Counted from the stretch's first letter, positions 10,101 through 21,510 are shown. The stretch is 34,321 nt of DNA from Smittium culicis (GCA_001970855.1 LSSN01002623.1:1-34321), one strand, 5' to 3'. The notes: generated by a model from the letters alone, not told the origin. Program-made: numbers and translations.

Positions 10101-13100
10101 AATTCATTTTTTTAACATAGTATTTTTTCATAATCGAATCTAATTATTAAAAATATATCAATCCCTACACCAAAGAATTAAAAAATAATTGATTTATACT
10201 AGATTATTTATGCTTGATACTTGTAATCAAAAAATCTCTAATCTATCCGCAGAGTATATCCAAAAATTTGGCATATACCCAATAGACAGAAAAGAATAAT
10301 TAAATTTTAATACTTATATATGATTACATACGATAAACGTATATTTATGCAATTCAAATATTTGATCTTTAAAATACTCTGTAAATTCAATATATAAATA
10401 TATATATATTGAATTGTTAGTTATACCTAATTTTGAAGAACAGGAACTAATTTTTTAACGCTATTAATGTTAAAATTTATTAAATGATGATTATTGGAAA
10501 TGAAGGCTTATTACATAAATTGAAAAGATTAGCATCCAAAATATAGGAATTTAAGTCATTACATTACTGTATCAAATGAAATTTTAATATGAAAAAAAAT
10601 TATTGTAGTAATTCAAGTCCAATATTTATTGGATCAATAAATGAATATTGTGAAAAGTTAAATGAAAATGAATATCCTAACATTATTTTAATCTGTGATA
10701 AATTAAAAATATTAAATTACTATTATCTTGTTAAACCAAAATTTTATTTTTCTAAGTGCTAAATCAAGAGAATAATTAATACAATAATAATAATATCTTA
10801 TAGAAAAATTGATTTGAGCTAATTATATAAATATGTTGCTTTTTGAATCTCATTTTCTACATTCTACAAATTACAATTAATTTTTTTTTTATATTCTAGA
10901 AAAATACATACTATCTTTGCTGAATTAAGTGATCATTTAATCATAATAAAAACAGCTTATGTAAATACTGAATTAGAATTTTTAGATTATATTTTACGAG
11001 TTTTATAATATAAAGCATAAAAATTAATTAGGATTTAAATAAAAATAATAAAATAAATAGTATATTTATCACTTTAAAATTTATTAACACATATTATTAA
11101 ATTACTCAAAACATTTTTATTATTCTTTTAATTGCAGTTTAATAAAAAATATAGTTTAAAATTAATATATAACATTTATCGATTCTTATTATTATAACTG
11201 TTAAAAATTAATATACAGAAACTGAATTAGTGATAATATTTAAATAATTAAAAATAATGAGAAAAAAATTAATTTTTATTTAATTCTTGTTAAACCTCAA
11301 TATAATTTAATTTTTGTGCTCCTATTTTACTAGAATTATAAATCAATTATTATAATTATTAAATAATATTTTCCTCAGTTTCAAACAGTTCAACCTTTAT
11401 TAAATTTGTTTTTATGAAATAATTATATAAATACATACTTATATTCCCAATAAATTCTTGTTTGCTTAAAAACATTCAAATATATAATAATAACTTAGCC
11501 CAAGCATAAATAATTATATATGATGTGATGCCTATAGTGAAATCTATAAAAAATTTTTTATACTTTAAATATTATATCGATATAAATTTTATATAAAAAA
11601 TCGAATAAATTACAATTAAAAATCAAAAAATAGTAATACTTATATTTATATTTATATTTTTACTGATGTATAAATGATATAATTAGTGTATAATAACAAA
11701 TAAATCACTAGATGGTGCATTAATCATAAACTCCGACTTAATTCCATCAGAGTCTTATATATATTCTCTGAAGACATATATGACAATTTTAGAAGTTAGT
11801 AGCTTATATTTTTCTCAAATTAATTTAAATAGATTGATGTTTTGAGGATTTTTCTCAATTTAAATAGTGAATATATGTATTTTTATTGTTTTTCTCAGTA
11901 CAATTTATAAATAAAAATAGAATTTGAGTAATGGATAAAAAGATATTAAGAAATTCGCTAACATGATTTAATAGATTAGTTTTTGAATATTTATTATAAC
12001 CTATGGAATGTTTTACAAGGTGTTGGATATCATTTTCCAAGATTAAAACATATTAATTCAGCTTTCTTCTTCTAATTTCATTATTTTCATTTTCTTTAGA
12101 AGTAATACTAACCATAGACGATTAATTCAAGTCTAAGGTCAGCGAGTATAAAAAAAGAAATTGTATTTAATTATTCAAAAAAAAAAAAATCTTAAAGTAA
12201 CTTAGATTAATTATTTTGATCAAATATGAAATATTGAGTACAAGTATATCATTATAAAAGTAAAAATTATATTGAAGGGTTATCATAAATACTATAGGAT
12301 ATATTTTTCATATAATAAGATAAATTTCAAACCCGTTTATAATTTATGAAGCTAAAAATAATGTAATATACTCGCCATACATTAAATATTGTAGAGAATA
12401 TTTTGATACAGAGCGAAAATTTGATTATGTGCCAGAAATTTCTATATCAGCCAATAAAAATATTATATTCTTTATTCATGTAGTGTATAATGTATTTCCT
12501 GTAAAATTTAGTCCAGAAAAACTAATATCTGCATTAAACGTATCTTCACATAATATTTTAAATCTCAAATAAAATACTTTTACGTATAAATATTCGGCAA
12601 TAATTATCCCTTTTTGAGTGATCCCTTATTTATTATTAGGTAGAGCTTTATTAAAATAATTTTATAGTCACGATAACTAACTAATTGGCTTTAAGTTATG
12701 TATAATATTAAACACAGCTGGTACAATAAACAATTAAAGAATTTTTTAGAGATTTTTTCATTCCCGAACAGCGTATTTATGTAATTATGCTGATTTAAAA
12801 TAATTTTATACTTAATTCAAAATAGTTTATTGTGACTTTTTAAATTCTTTTAATAATTTAGATCGCCTTTTCCTTTCTCAGAAATTTCAATAATTTTTGA
12901 TAAAAGCTGATAATTTATTTGAATTTTCAATATTTAGACGATTTATTTTGCTTAGAATTGCTGGATGACATTGAAATAAATCATAAAAATCATAGTGTGC
13001 GTTTTAAATAACTTTTAAACAAATCTCATTCCATTCTCAACCAGTTTTTACAGCTTTAACTCACTATTTATTAACTTTTTATATATATATATTTATTCAA

Positions 13101-14174
13101 CTGTTTCAATTTTTTAAGAATTGAGAGAATAGATTTTTATCCAATAATATAAATCATAGCGAAAATAATAATTACCTATCACTATTTTAAATGCTTATTG
13201 AATCCATAGGGATTTTAAACGTACAATAAAATATTTTTTATCTCGCAGAAAATAAAATTATTTTCTGCAATATTTTATATTATAAAAAACTATAAAATTT
13301 ATATTTTTTCAAATAGTATTGAATTTTTTTATTTTAAAACTCAAAATAAACATTAAATAATATTAATTTATATACATAAAAAGAAAATGTGATATTCTTT
13401 GGAGAGATTGAAATTTTTTTCTTGGAGATTCTATTTTCTTACCTGAATTAGGTAAATCTATTGGCTAAATCAAATAATTAATTTAATGATACTTTCTCAA
13501 AATATTTAATAAAAAAAGTAAAGATAATGAGTATCAAATTATGTAGGATAAGTTTTGCTTCTCCAAACAGCCTCCCGAATTTAAGACTCACATCAATTTT
13601 TACATGCTAAAATTAAAATTAAAATTAACAAAAATAAAAAGTATAATATTTATCTCAATTTTCATACGAATATCGGGATAAAATTTCAGTAAATTCTAAA
13701 AATTTGTGTATCCAGTACAAAAATAAACCCTCCTTTTATAAAGTATACAGAATTAAAAATTTTCTAATAGAAAGAAAGATAGAACTTTCATCGAAAAATT
13801 GAATATAAACAAATTATTAATATTAAAAGCTAATGATTGTCCAAATTAAGGATTAATTTGATTGGCTGAAAATAAAATGTGAAATTTTTTAACAAGTAAA
13901 TTTAACCGTTTTAAAACACAAAATTAATTTGAAAAAAATAAAAATTTAAAAAAGTTTCTGTAACTTTACAAGGGGAAAATTCGAACGAAAAATATGATAA
14001 GATACGTATTAATGAAGTTTATGCAAAAGTTTACAAGCAAAATTAGACGAAATAAATAAAGTTCACGTTTTTAGGTATTTTGATTTATAAAATTTTCAAG
14101 AAACGGATAAATTTTTTTTAAATATATTATTAATAGAGTTGATAATTATATTATTAACAAAATTCGCCTAAAAT

Positions 14175-14240
14175 AAAATATTAAATAAATTTGTATAAGA
14201 TAAAATATTAAATAAATTTGTATAAGATAAAATATAAAAA
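14175..14240. repeat. 27-bp tandem repeat, two copies plus a partial
   Basis: Copies at 14175-14201 and 14202-14228 are identical (unit starts AAAATATTAAATAAATTTGT), followed by a partial copy to about 14240. It lies just upstream of the plus-strand DIRS-like relic. Confidence 0.8.
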
Positions 14241-14356
14241 TATTAATTGAAATTCGAATTTAAGTTATAATAACGATGCTTATTTTTTATAATTTATAAG
14301 TTGATCATATTAAGAAGTACACATCTTTTATTGGATAATGTACCGAAATTTTAAAT

Positions 14357-14377
14357 AAAATAAAATAAAATAAAATA
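14357..14377. repeat. AAAAT pentanucleotide microsatellite
   Basis: About four perfect repeats of AAAAT inside AT-rich DNA. No associated gene. Confidence 0.8.
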
Positions 14378-14470
14378 CGTGATGCTATGAGTAAAAAAAA
14401 GTTTTTTTATTCAAGTTAAAGTAAAGTAGATTTTATTCTTATCATCTTTCTCAGACAAAGAAACGAATTT

Positions 14471-14770
14471 TTGAGAGCTATTGGGTATTACAGAATGGAT
14501 ATGAAAACACTCCTTGGTTACGAAACCCTACCTGAAAGACACTTACGTGCCATCAATCTTGAAACTAGAAAATTCTCTGAGAAAACTAGCCGTACAGACG
14601 GAATAGACTTTCTCAGATCGAGTCTTTGCGAGGATATCAAGCATATACGTGGCTTACGACGTGGGAATATTTGCCTCGAGAATGAAGATAAACTGGAAAT
14701 ATACTACAGCTGGTTTCCAGTCAGCAAATCTGCACGTCAGAACTCCCTAACACACTGCTGGTCAGTATGA
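14471..14770 (+). CDS. Orphan open frame at the 5' end of the DIRS-like remnant
   Basis: A 99-codon frame with mixed amino-acid composition unlike the random AT-rich frames around it. It begins MRAIGYYRMDMKTLLGYETL and has several charged, Cys-containing segments later (for example LRRGNICLENEDK). A second frame of 69 codons follows at 14866-15075 in another register. I recognise no domain. Position upstream of a recombinase relic suggests a fragment of the element's first ORF (gag-like), but this rests only on context. It may not be expressed. Confidence 0.25.
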   Translation: MRAIGYYRMDMKTLLGYETLPERHLRAINLETRKFSEKTSRTDGIDFLRSSLCEDIKHIRGLRRGNICLENEDKLEIYYSWFPVSKSARQNSLTHCWSV

Positions 14771-14865
14771 CCCAACTTTTACGCATTCCCTACCTGGAAA
14801 ATTATTTCACAAACAATCACGAAATTGAAACATGAGCGAATAACAATAAAAATGGTTACCCCACT

Positions 14866-15075
14866 TTGGAAAACCGAAATATGGTAACCTATCCTCTTGG
14901 AGATGTAGATGTAACAGCCAGTGTTGTTACAGGCGACAGCAAAGGATCCAGATCTAAAAAGCAGAAAATATCCGTTATCCAAGAAAAAGAAGTGCTGCTT
15001 GGTGGCTTGGAGGAACAGTGGAGGCCCTCAAAGTATAAGGTCTCACGCACAGCCTCGTTAAAATTACAAATTTAA
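14866..15075 (+). pseudogene. Second orphan frame fragment in the DIRS-like remnant
   Basis: A 69-codon frame beginning MENRNMVTYPLGDVDV and containing SRSKKQKISVIQEKEVLLGG, with composition again unlike local random frames. It may be the frameshifted continuation of the frame ending at 14770. No family recognised. Confidence 0.25.
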
Positions 15076-15399
15076 ACCGACGTAAAACTAAACGCAGGTC
15101 CAGATACCATTCTATGCAAAAAAAAATTTTTAGAGTGGCGCATCAAGTATAATGACAGGGAACCTATACGATCTTCTCACTTTTTAAACTAATTGTGAGA
15201 ATTTTTGTAGCCGATAAATTCAGTGTCAACACTATTAAAGCTTATAATCAGCAATAACCAGCCTAGTTGAAGACCCAAATGTGATTTTTAACTTTCCGTG
15301 CCTTTAATAATTTTTAAAAGCCATTAATAATACTGAAATAAAGTCTTTTGTAAATTCAACTATAAATATATCTCTAATAATATTAAAATTGAGAGAATT

Positions 15400-15975
15400 A
15401 GGGAGGGCAGAGGACCTAGATATTCCAAGTATTATTTCAAAAACTTGTTTGCTATTAGCGCTGTGCGGCTTACTTCAACGCCTGCGAAATTCATCGCATT
15501 GACGATTCCAGATCAGAACTAGTTAACGGGATTCTTGAGTTGGTCATAATAGCTTGAATGGAGAACCGAAATGAAAAGGCGATCAAACTCGCTGTGAAAA
15601 AAAAAAAAGCATACAGACCCAATTTTATGTCCTATATTAGCCTACGAAATATACAAGGATAGGGTAACATATCGGCCATACCCAAAGCCGCACGTCAGCA
15701 GCAGTTCAATAAAGGTAAATATGCTGTTCCATCATGTCAACAAACGGGACATACGACTATCTATAGATAGCATCACTAGATATATCCACAATTTATCAGG
15801 GCTTATACATCGACCATCTAATACGCCCATAACCAAAGAATGAGCTATTGGAGAGGCTCTAGTAGCTGAATCAGGGGAGATTTTAGCGGAAAATATAGCT
15901 TCACAAGCGTTTTGGTCTAATTACGACATGTTCGACACATATTACCGCTTAAAATGTAGCTCCCAGGTAGATAAT
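15400..15975 (+). pseudogene. Tyrosine recombinase pseudogene (DIRS-type)
   Basis: Pieces in shifted frames read TCLLLALCGLL, IHRIDDSRSELVNGILELV, HTDPILCPILAYEIYKDRV, then a longer piece through SIDSITRYIHNLSGLI, a stop, AIGEALVAESGEILAENI and ASQAFWSNYDMFDTYYRL. The order matches the catalytic domain of DIRS/Ngaro-type tyrosine recombinases, ending with the Trp and Tyr box. At the position of the second catalytic Arg the frame has TGA (about 15840), where the minus-strand relative still encodes Arg in NGRAIG; a CGA-to-TGA change would explain it. Clearly non-functional. Confidence 0.7.
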
Positions 15976-15989
15976 ACTGCAGTGGTACT

Positions 15990-16112
15990 GCCTCCGGAGT
16001 AACTTAATATGATCACCCTATGAAGTATAATATGAAATTAATTGAGCCCTATAATGCGAAGATTAATTATTATTGTATAAATGGGGTGGCCATATTAAGT
16101 TACGTCCTCCAG
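15990..16112. repeat. Long imperfect inverted repeat at the 3' end of the DIRS-like remnant
   Basis: The left arm contains GTAACTTAATATGATCACCC (15999-16018). The right arm contains its approximate reverse complement, GGGTGGCCATATTAAGTTAC (16084-16103). Pairing extends outward through CTCC/GGAG and inward through CCCTAT/ATGGGG, GTATAATAT/ATTATTGTATA and ATTAAT/ATTAAT, giving arms of about 50 nt. DIRS elements are known for inverted terminal repeats and internal complementary regions, so this may be such a structure; a short fold-back MITE is the alternative. Confidence 0.7.
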
Positions 16113-16254
16113 TCCCAAAAATACTTTGAAAGAAATGACAAGGATAGCATTTACTGCACTTTCAGCAATCTGTAGAAATTTTTTTTACTGATTGCATTGC
16201 GTATTTAATTTTATATTATTTAAAGTTCAGTAAAGTATCCAATGAAAGACGAGT

Positions 16255-16287
16255 ACACTTAATATGGCTACCCTATTCATATAGGGG
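16255..16287. repeat. Third copy of the element-terminal sequence
   Basis: ACACTTAATATGGCTACCCTATTCATA matches the arms of the nearby hairpin (ACTTAATATGRYCACCCYAT). It is in the same orientation as the left arm, about 256 nt downstream of it. It is probably a terminal-repeat fragment of the same family. Confidence 0.6.
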
Positions 16288-16290
16288 ATT

Positions 16291-17363
16291 CTAAGCAAAG
16301 AAAGCGCCTTGTTGCATCTTATAATTTTTGGACTGGTTATTTTAAAGTTATACTTATCGACCAAATTGGTAAGGAATATTCATTATCCATTTAATTCTGA
16401 AAGTGATGTTTATATAGCAAATTAGCTTCAATAAAAATAATTTATTTCTGAGGCCTTATGAAATATTAGCTCATTGTATTATAGCTGCAAATAGAAAGTT
16501 TGCATAAAATTCTTAATTGGATTATTTAATTAAACTTTTTAATGAGTATTGGATGGCAAAGGGTTAAAGAATCACTCATAAAATAATGATTAATCTTCGA
16601 TGTAATCCTTTCCAGTACAGCACTTAAAAAATCAAATTTACTGATTCATTTATGATTTAAAATCGGGGTTTTTATTTGCTGCTATTATATTATAAACCAA
16701 CAAATTTTATGGACTCGGAATTACCGGTTTTTATAGAATATAGTTGGCTATATTTAGGAGGTCAAAAATGGCCAGTTGCCCATGGAAGGGTTAAAGGGCT
16801 CAATTAATTTTGCAATATTTTATCTGATATGGCCAATACCTTTACCTAATAAAAATAAGCAAATAGAGTTTCAAAGATAAAAAGGTCCGCACCCCCTAAT
16901 TATATCCCATATCAGGTAAATGTTATTATCAAATAGGCTTATGTTGCTGAGCCTATATACGCTTTGCAGCTATTTAGTTAGCATACACGTGATAATAACG
17001 AAAATATTTAAACATGAAAGTAACAAAATAGTCAAAAAGTCAAAAAAAGCCTTTCATTATAAACTCGTATTAAAACTCAAAATAATATCTCGCAAGCTGT
17101 TGAAATTTGATATATTCGAAAAATCGTTGGCTAAAATCTCTCAAATCTGCTACTAATACTCAACAATATCTTTGGTGTATTTAAATACTATTGAGATATG
17201 TTCTAGACTACAGCATCTCCATCAATCCATTATTTATATTGCCATTGAACGGTTCACATACTATATAATTTTTTAATTTAGATTCACTACGAAAGTCAGT
17301 ATTCTCTCATCCCTAAATTATATTCACTTTACATTTCTTCTTTGTCATAATAGCTGGAACAAT
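16291..17363. other. AT-rich intergenic region before the START gene
   Basis: Some less AT-rich patches (about 16720-16900) carry no readable domain. A 78-codon Lys/Leu/Ile-rich frame at 16920-17156 has no recognisable motif and typical random AT-rich composition, so I do not call it a gene. The last 150 nt should hold the promoter of the START gene. Confidence 0.4.
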
Positions 17364-19310
17364 ATGAATTCTTCTAATCAAGGGCTATCTAATAATACGA
17401 ATATAAAATCGTTTGATCAAAATGATAATACTCAGATAAAACGCCGTGTCTCCGAATTCCCCTCTTTGTCAATTTCATTTCGAGATGAAATCTCAAAGGA
17501 CAGCTCCACAAAATGTAATATCATAATTACCACATAATTTACCCAATATCCTGATCTTATGAAATTCCTTTATACATTATACATTATATTTCTATAGATT
17601 TCTATCTTTTCTTTCCAATTATTGTACTTGGACTGATGGCTAATACAATTAATTCATTATTAAAATTCATTTATCTTCCGATATCCATTATCCTTCCCCC
17701 AAGTAAACCTCATGAAAATCACTTAACGCCGAAAAACTCTGATCAAAAAATGATAACATTACGTAATTTACAAAATTCTTGTATATAACTGCTTTTATTT
17801 ATTTTTCTTTCTTTTTTCATGCTAGTTATCTTGTTAAATTCCAATTCTTGAACAAAATCATTTATATATTTTTTAGGACAAGGTCTCGAATCTCAGCTGA
17901 TGTCCATCAAATCAAGTTCAGTTCTTATAAAGGAAAATTCTAGAGCTTCTCATTCTTTACTCATTCCAGATGAGTTAGAAATATCCAAACCTATATCTGC
18001 CCCTTTAGATAAAAATCATACTAGTATAAAAACTTCGCAAAATAATACCAACACTGCCCATCTTGAAAGAAATAATCTTTGCTTATATTCAGATACCTCC
18101 TCTTCTTCAATTCAAAATTTTAAAAATCTAATAGGCCAATTTCATTCAAATTATAATAGTCAGTATTGGAATAACATTCCAGTATCAGATAGTTTGCATA
18201 AAGTTAAAGTTTATAAGCACAAAACAAATAACTGTTGTTATCTATCACATGGATATATTCCATCACTACCAGGCTCTACCTTTGACATCCTTTCAGACGC
18301 TGTTAACAGGCCAAGCTGGGATGTTTTCATGGAATCTTCAGAAATTGTTACCAACATTAGCAACGAGTGTCGGATCTTATATACTAAACTAAAGCCCATC
18401 TGGCCTGCTGCCCCGCGCGACTCTTTGTTACTCACATCTTTTAGCAAATTATCTCAAACTGAATGGGCTAAATATTTACCTTACAAAGACGATTCTGGAT
18501 ATTATAGTGTATCAACTTCTGTAGCCCATCCTAATTATCCTGTATTTAAAGATAAAGGTTTGGTTAGAATGGACGTTATTGTTTCAGGATATTTGATTTT
18601 AAAAATCTCAGAATCCGATTTGGTTGATCTAAATCTTGATAATTCTAAAAGCTGGTGTAAGCTTATCCAAATAGTTTATCTGAACTTCGATTCTTGGATT
18701 CCTAGCAGTATTTTAAATATAGGTAACTATTTAACACTTATCTTTTAACTTTTATTAAATTTTTTATCTTTAATAAACTTTCTTTTTTTTTCATTGAATA
18801 GTGACTTCGAAAAAACTTCCAGGAAGTTACTCTGCCATCACAAATGCGCTGCTAAATGTTACTCCTTATTCAGAATCAAAAACTCTTAAAGTAGATAGTG
18901 ACGATATTTCTAGAATAGAATCTGACTTGGAAAGCGATACTAATACTTTAGACACTAACTTTGACAGTAAAAAATCATTTAAGCTCGAAAAAGATGTTAT
19001 TTCTAATAGACTTGCAAATTTAGAGACTAAAATTCTAAAGCTAGAAAATAAAATATCGCTTATTTCCCCATCATATGATCCATTATCTAGCAATTGTGAC
19101 AATAAAGACTCAAATGGCACATCTTCTACACCTCCTAACATTTCAATTACAGGCCAAAAACTACCTAACCTTGGAAATCAAGACTCACCTTTCAGTAGCA
19201 GATTCAGTTATATCATTACAATTTTTAGGCGTAAAAGCCTAATTTCAGTTCTCGTGTCAGCTATATCATCTTTACTTATATACAAGCTTTTCAAAAGACT
19301 TAAAAGATAG
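17364..19310 (+). CDS. START-domain protein with N- and C-terminal membrane segments (4 exons)
   Basis: Exons 17364-17514, 17598-17702, 17877-18722 and 18802-19310 join in frame into 536 residues, with three GT-AG introns. Residues 1-50 are polar. Exon 2 (51-86) encodes a hydrophobic segment, FYLFFPIIVLGLMANTINSL then FIYLPISIILPP, long enough for one or two membrane passes. A Ser/Asn-rich linker is followed by a START-like lipid-binding domain at about 180-395: KVKVYKHK, a GYIPSLPGSTFDIL block, NRPSWDVFMESSEIV, LKPIWPAAPRD (258-267), the GYLI strand, and the C-terminal helix SSILNIVTSKKLPGSYSAI across the last junction. A coiled-coil-like stretch (428-455) precedes a C-terminal hydrophobic segment near 513-530 and basic KLFKRLKR. 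START domains carry sterols, phospholipids or ceramide between membranes; the ligand is not readable here. Context suggests a membrane-tethered lipid transfer protein. Confidence 0.85.
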
Positions 19311-20472
19311 CTTGAAAATACTTTTTTATTGAATTTTTCCTTTACTCTATAGAGTCAGCCTATCATATAAAATTTTATTCATTTTAATGGTTTTAAATTA
19401 TTTTAATTTTTTACAAAGTTGATAAATCGTATTCAGCAGCGTCGAATATCACTTTTTCTAGATATTTATCAGCTTTACTCGCACAAATGCTTTCATTCCT
19501 GAATGTTTTTTTGAGTTATGGATAAATATGAAATATCTTGTGATCAGCATTTGCTTTTTACATAGTTATAATTAATCTAAATACAAATACACAATACTCG
19601 AAAATCTGTACTTAATTTTAGAATTGTATTCATATTATTAGCAATTTAACATAATCTATCTATTATTTGAGGAAACCTAGAGAAGCTGAATATTTTTATT
19701 AAATTTTTCATACTCGTTTGCTACTCTTTTACTTTTAAAATTAATAAGAAAATTAAAACGTGTAAATATAACATTCTTCGAATAAATATATCCAGCCTCA
19801 AATTATAGATAAAATTAGATGTAAACAAGGTTCTACTGCACAAAAAATCTCACATTATTTTAGAGGCTATTTCGAGGAGCGGAGTTTTTCTAATAAGATA
19901 TTCATAATCAACATCTATACTTTTACTTTTAAAACTTAATAATAATTATCATCGAATGGACTAACTGATACAACCAATACTTTTATTTAATATACATATG
20001 CGAGTAGAATTTCCAAGAAAAAATGATCCGCTTCATTTGAGAATATCAGATAAATAAAATATAACTAGTAGACAATATAGTATAATTTCTAGAAAGTTAA
20101 TTAAAAAGTGCTTGGAGCGGTCAGATACTCTTGTTATTACCATCATGTACTTGGTTACAGGTTATGGGCTATACATATAACATGTTTTGGAGTATTAGCA
20201 TAAAACATTGAATTGCTGAATCTTGCTTTCTTATGGCTGTATATTTAAGGATAAAGTCCACCCAATAAAACGAATTAATTAAAAGGTGCTTAGTTACGAT
20301 GCTCCTATTGGACAACTTTTTCTTTTAGCACTTTATTGTACATTTCTTAAATCTTGTACAGATATAAAATGAGCTTTGTATATTTAACCTTTGTTTTATT
20401 ATTTAATTTATTTCCTTCTAGCTCTTACATCGTACCAAAACTTCATTATAGTATTAATATCTATACCCAAAT
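19311..20472. other. Intergenic region between START and translin genes
   Basis: AT-rich DNA of 1.16 kb with no open frame of note. Probably the START-gene terminator and translin promoter. I see no repeat or RNA gene. Confidence 0.5.
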
Positions 20473-21510
20473 ATGGATTTTGCGATTTTTCAAAAGCTTG
20501 GCGATTCTTTGGACAAAAACGAACTTTTAGTCCAGGTAGTTTTGTTCAATAGCAAACTCTAAAACTCATAATTTCCAAAAAATATGATTTTCCCCTTTCT
20601 AGGAGCTCCTGGTCGCAGTTAAAGAATTGGATAAATCAAACAAGGAATGCTATTTATCACTAAGCAAAATTCACTCAGCAAAACACGAAAAAAGTATATG
20701 TTTTTATTATTTTTATCTTTTGTATTTATCCATTCAAATATGCTCTTTTTATGTCATAGTTTCTTCGATTTCTTTTGATTGCAAATCTCACCTACCTTCT
20801 ATAAAAGCACAGATCAAAAAAGTCGCTCAATTGTGTACAGGGAGAAATCTATATAGGCAAGTCATTTATTTATTTTGGTATATATATTTTCATTTATGTG
20901 TATTTCTGCTTTTAACATGATAGATTTTCGAGCATTTGGTATCCTCATATCCAGAAGTCTATATTCCTTCTATCTATAATCATATTTCTCTCTGAAGAAA
21001 GGTTACCTCTACCTTCAGACATAGAGCAAAATTTTGGAGGTATTTTTTATACTTTATAACTAGCTTATCAGTATCGATCTCTTTTATAATTTTATCTCAT
21101 CCAAAATTTTAAACTTTAGTTGCATTTGAGGTCACTAGCGGCAACTGTGATTCTGGTGACGATTTTTATATAAATACAGAAGACTATCTTCATGGTTTGA
21201 TAGCTATGCCAGGAGAACTTTCCAGGCTAGCCACCAATTGCGTGACAAATGGTGACTATGATTACCCTCTTGTAATTTCTCAGTTTTTATGCAGCCTTTT
21301 TGCTGGATTCCAGCTGTTAAATCTAAAAAACGACAGCTTAAGAAAGAAGTTCGACGGCTTCAAGGTAAAAAAACAAAATTTCTGGAATAAATTAATTAAT
21401 TCATATAAACATAATGCGTTACGTTTATTTTTTTTCCTTTTGAATAGTACGAGCTTAAAAAGGTGGAGCAAGTTGTTTATGACTTAAAAATAAGGGGTTT
21501 ATCGCAATAA
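20473..21510 (+). CDS. TSN: Translin (6 exons)
   Basis: Exons 20473-20535, 20603-20693, 20760-20856, 20924-21039, 21120-21364 and 21448-21510 join in frame into 224 residues, close to the 228 of animal translin. Translin binds single-stranded RNA/DNA and with TRAX forms the C3PO endoribonuclease, acting on passenger strands and tRNA fragments. The protein is all-helical, as expected. Matches to the family run the whole length: ELLVAVKELDKSNKECYLSL near the N-terminus, YRFSSIWYPHIQKSIFLLSI in the middle, DFYINTEDYLHGLIAMPGEL, SRLATNCVTNGDYDYPLVIS, and the near-invariant GFQLLNLKNDSLRKKFDGFK / YELKKVEQVVYDLKIRGL at the C-terminus. The third intron (20857-20923) begins GCAAGT, a GC-AG intron; no GT alternative keeps the YRF junction. 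Stop at 21508-21510 is 146 nt from the convergent neighbour's stop. TRAX is not in this window. Confidence 0.95.

Larger units (their letters stand above)
7181..14440. other. 7-kb extremely AT-rich gene desert
   Basis: Composition is overwhelmingly A+T throughout, with stops in all frames; the longest frames are about 60 codons or fewer and of biased Lys/Asn/Ile/Tyr composition. I see no splice-connected exons, tRNA or rRNA. Simple repeats are present (27-bp tandem at 14175, AAAAT pentamers at 14357-14377, TATATT runs at about 11641). It may be decayed transposon DNA, a heterochromatic island or centromere-like sequence; nothing in it decides between these. Confidence 0.6.
14441..16290 (+). 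mobile_element. Decayed DIRS-like retrotransposon remnant, plus orientation
   Basis: A patch of higher complexity than its AT-rich surroundings. Its 3' half (about 15400-15975) translates, with frameshifts and stops, into a tyrosine recombinase related to the one in the minus-strand relic at 27.2-28.2 kb. Shared segments are IHRID-SRSE-GILELVIIA versus IHRIDYQRSHIEKGVLNLVIIA, and SNYDMFDTYYRL versus SNYTIFDTYYCL. The recombinase end is followed by a long inverted repeat (15990-16112) and a further copy of the same terminal sequence at 16255-16287. No reverse transcriptase could be read, so the middle appears deleted. Boundaries are approximate. Confidence 0.65.

Noticed and set aside
10589..10762. 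57-codon frame (MKKNYCSNSSPIFIGSINEY...)
   Set aside because: Lys/Asn/Tyr/Ile-rich composition expected by chance in such AT-rich DNA; no motif, no splice partners.
11855..12040. 61-codon minus-strand frame
   Set aside because: Random AT-rich composition and no recognisable feature.
16920..17156. 78-codon Lys/Leu/Ile-rich frame
   Set aside because: Composition matches random AT-rich sequence; no domain and no conserved-looking motif.
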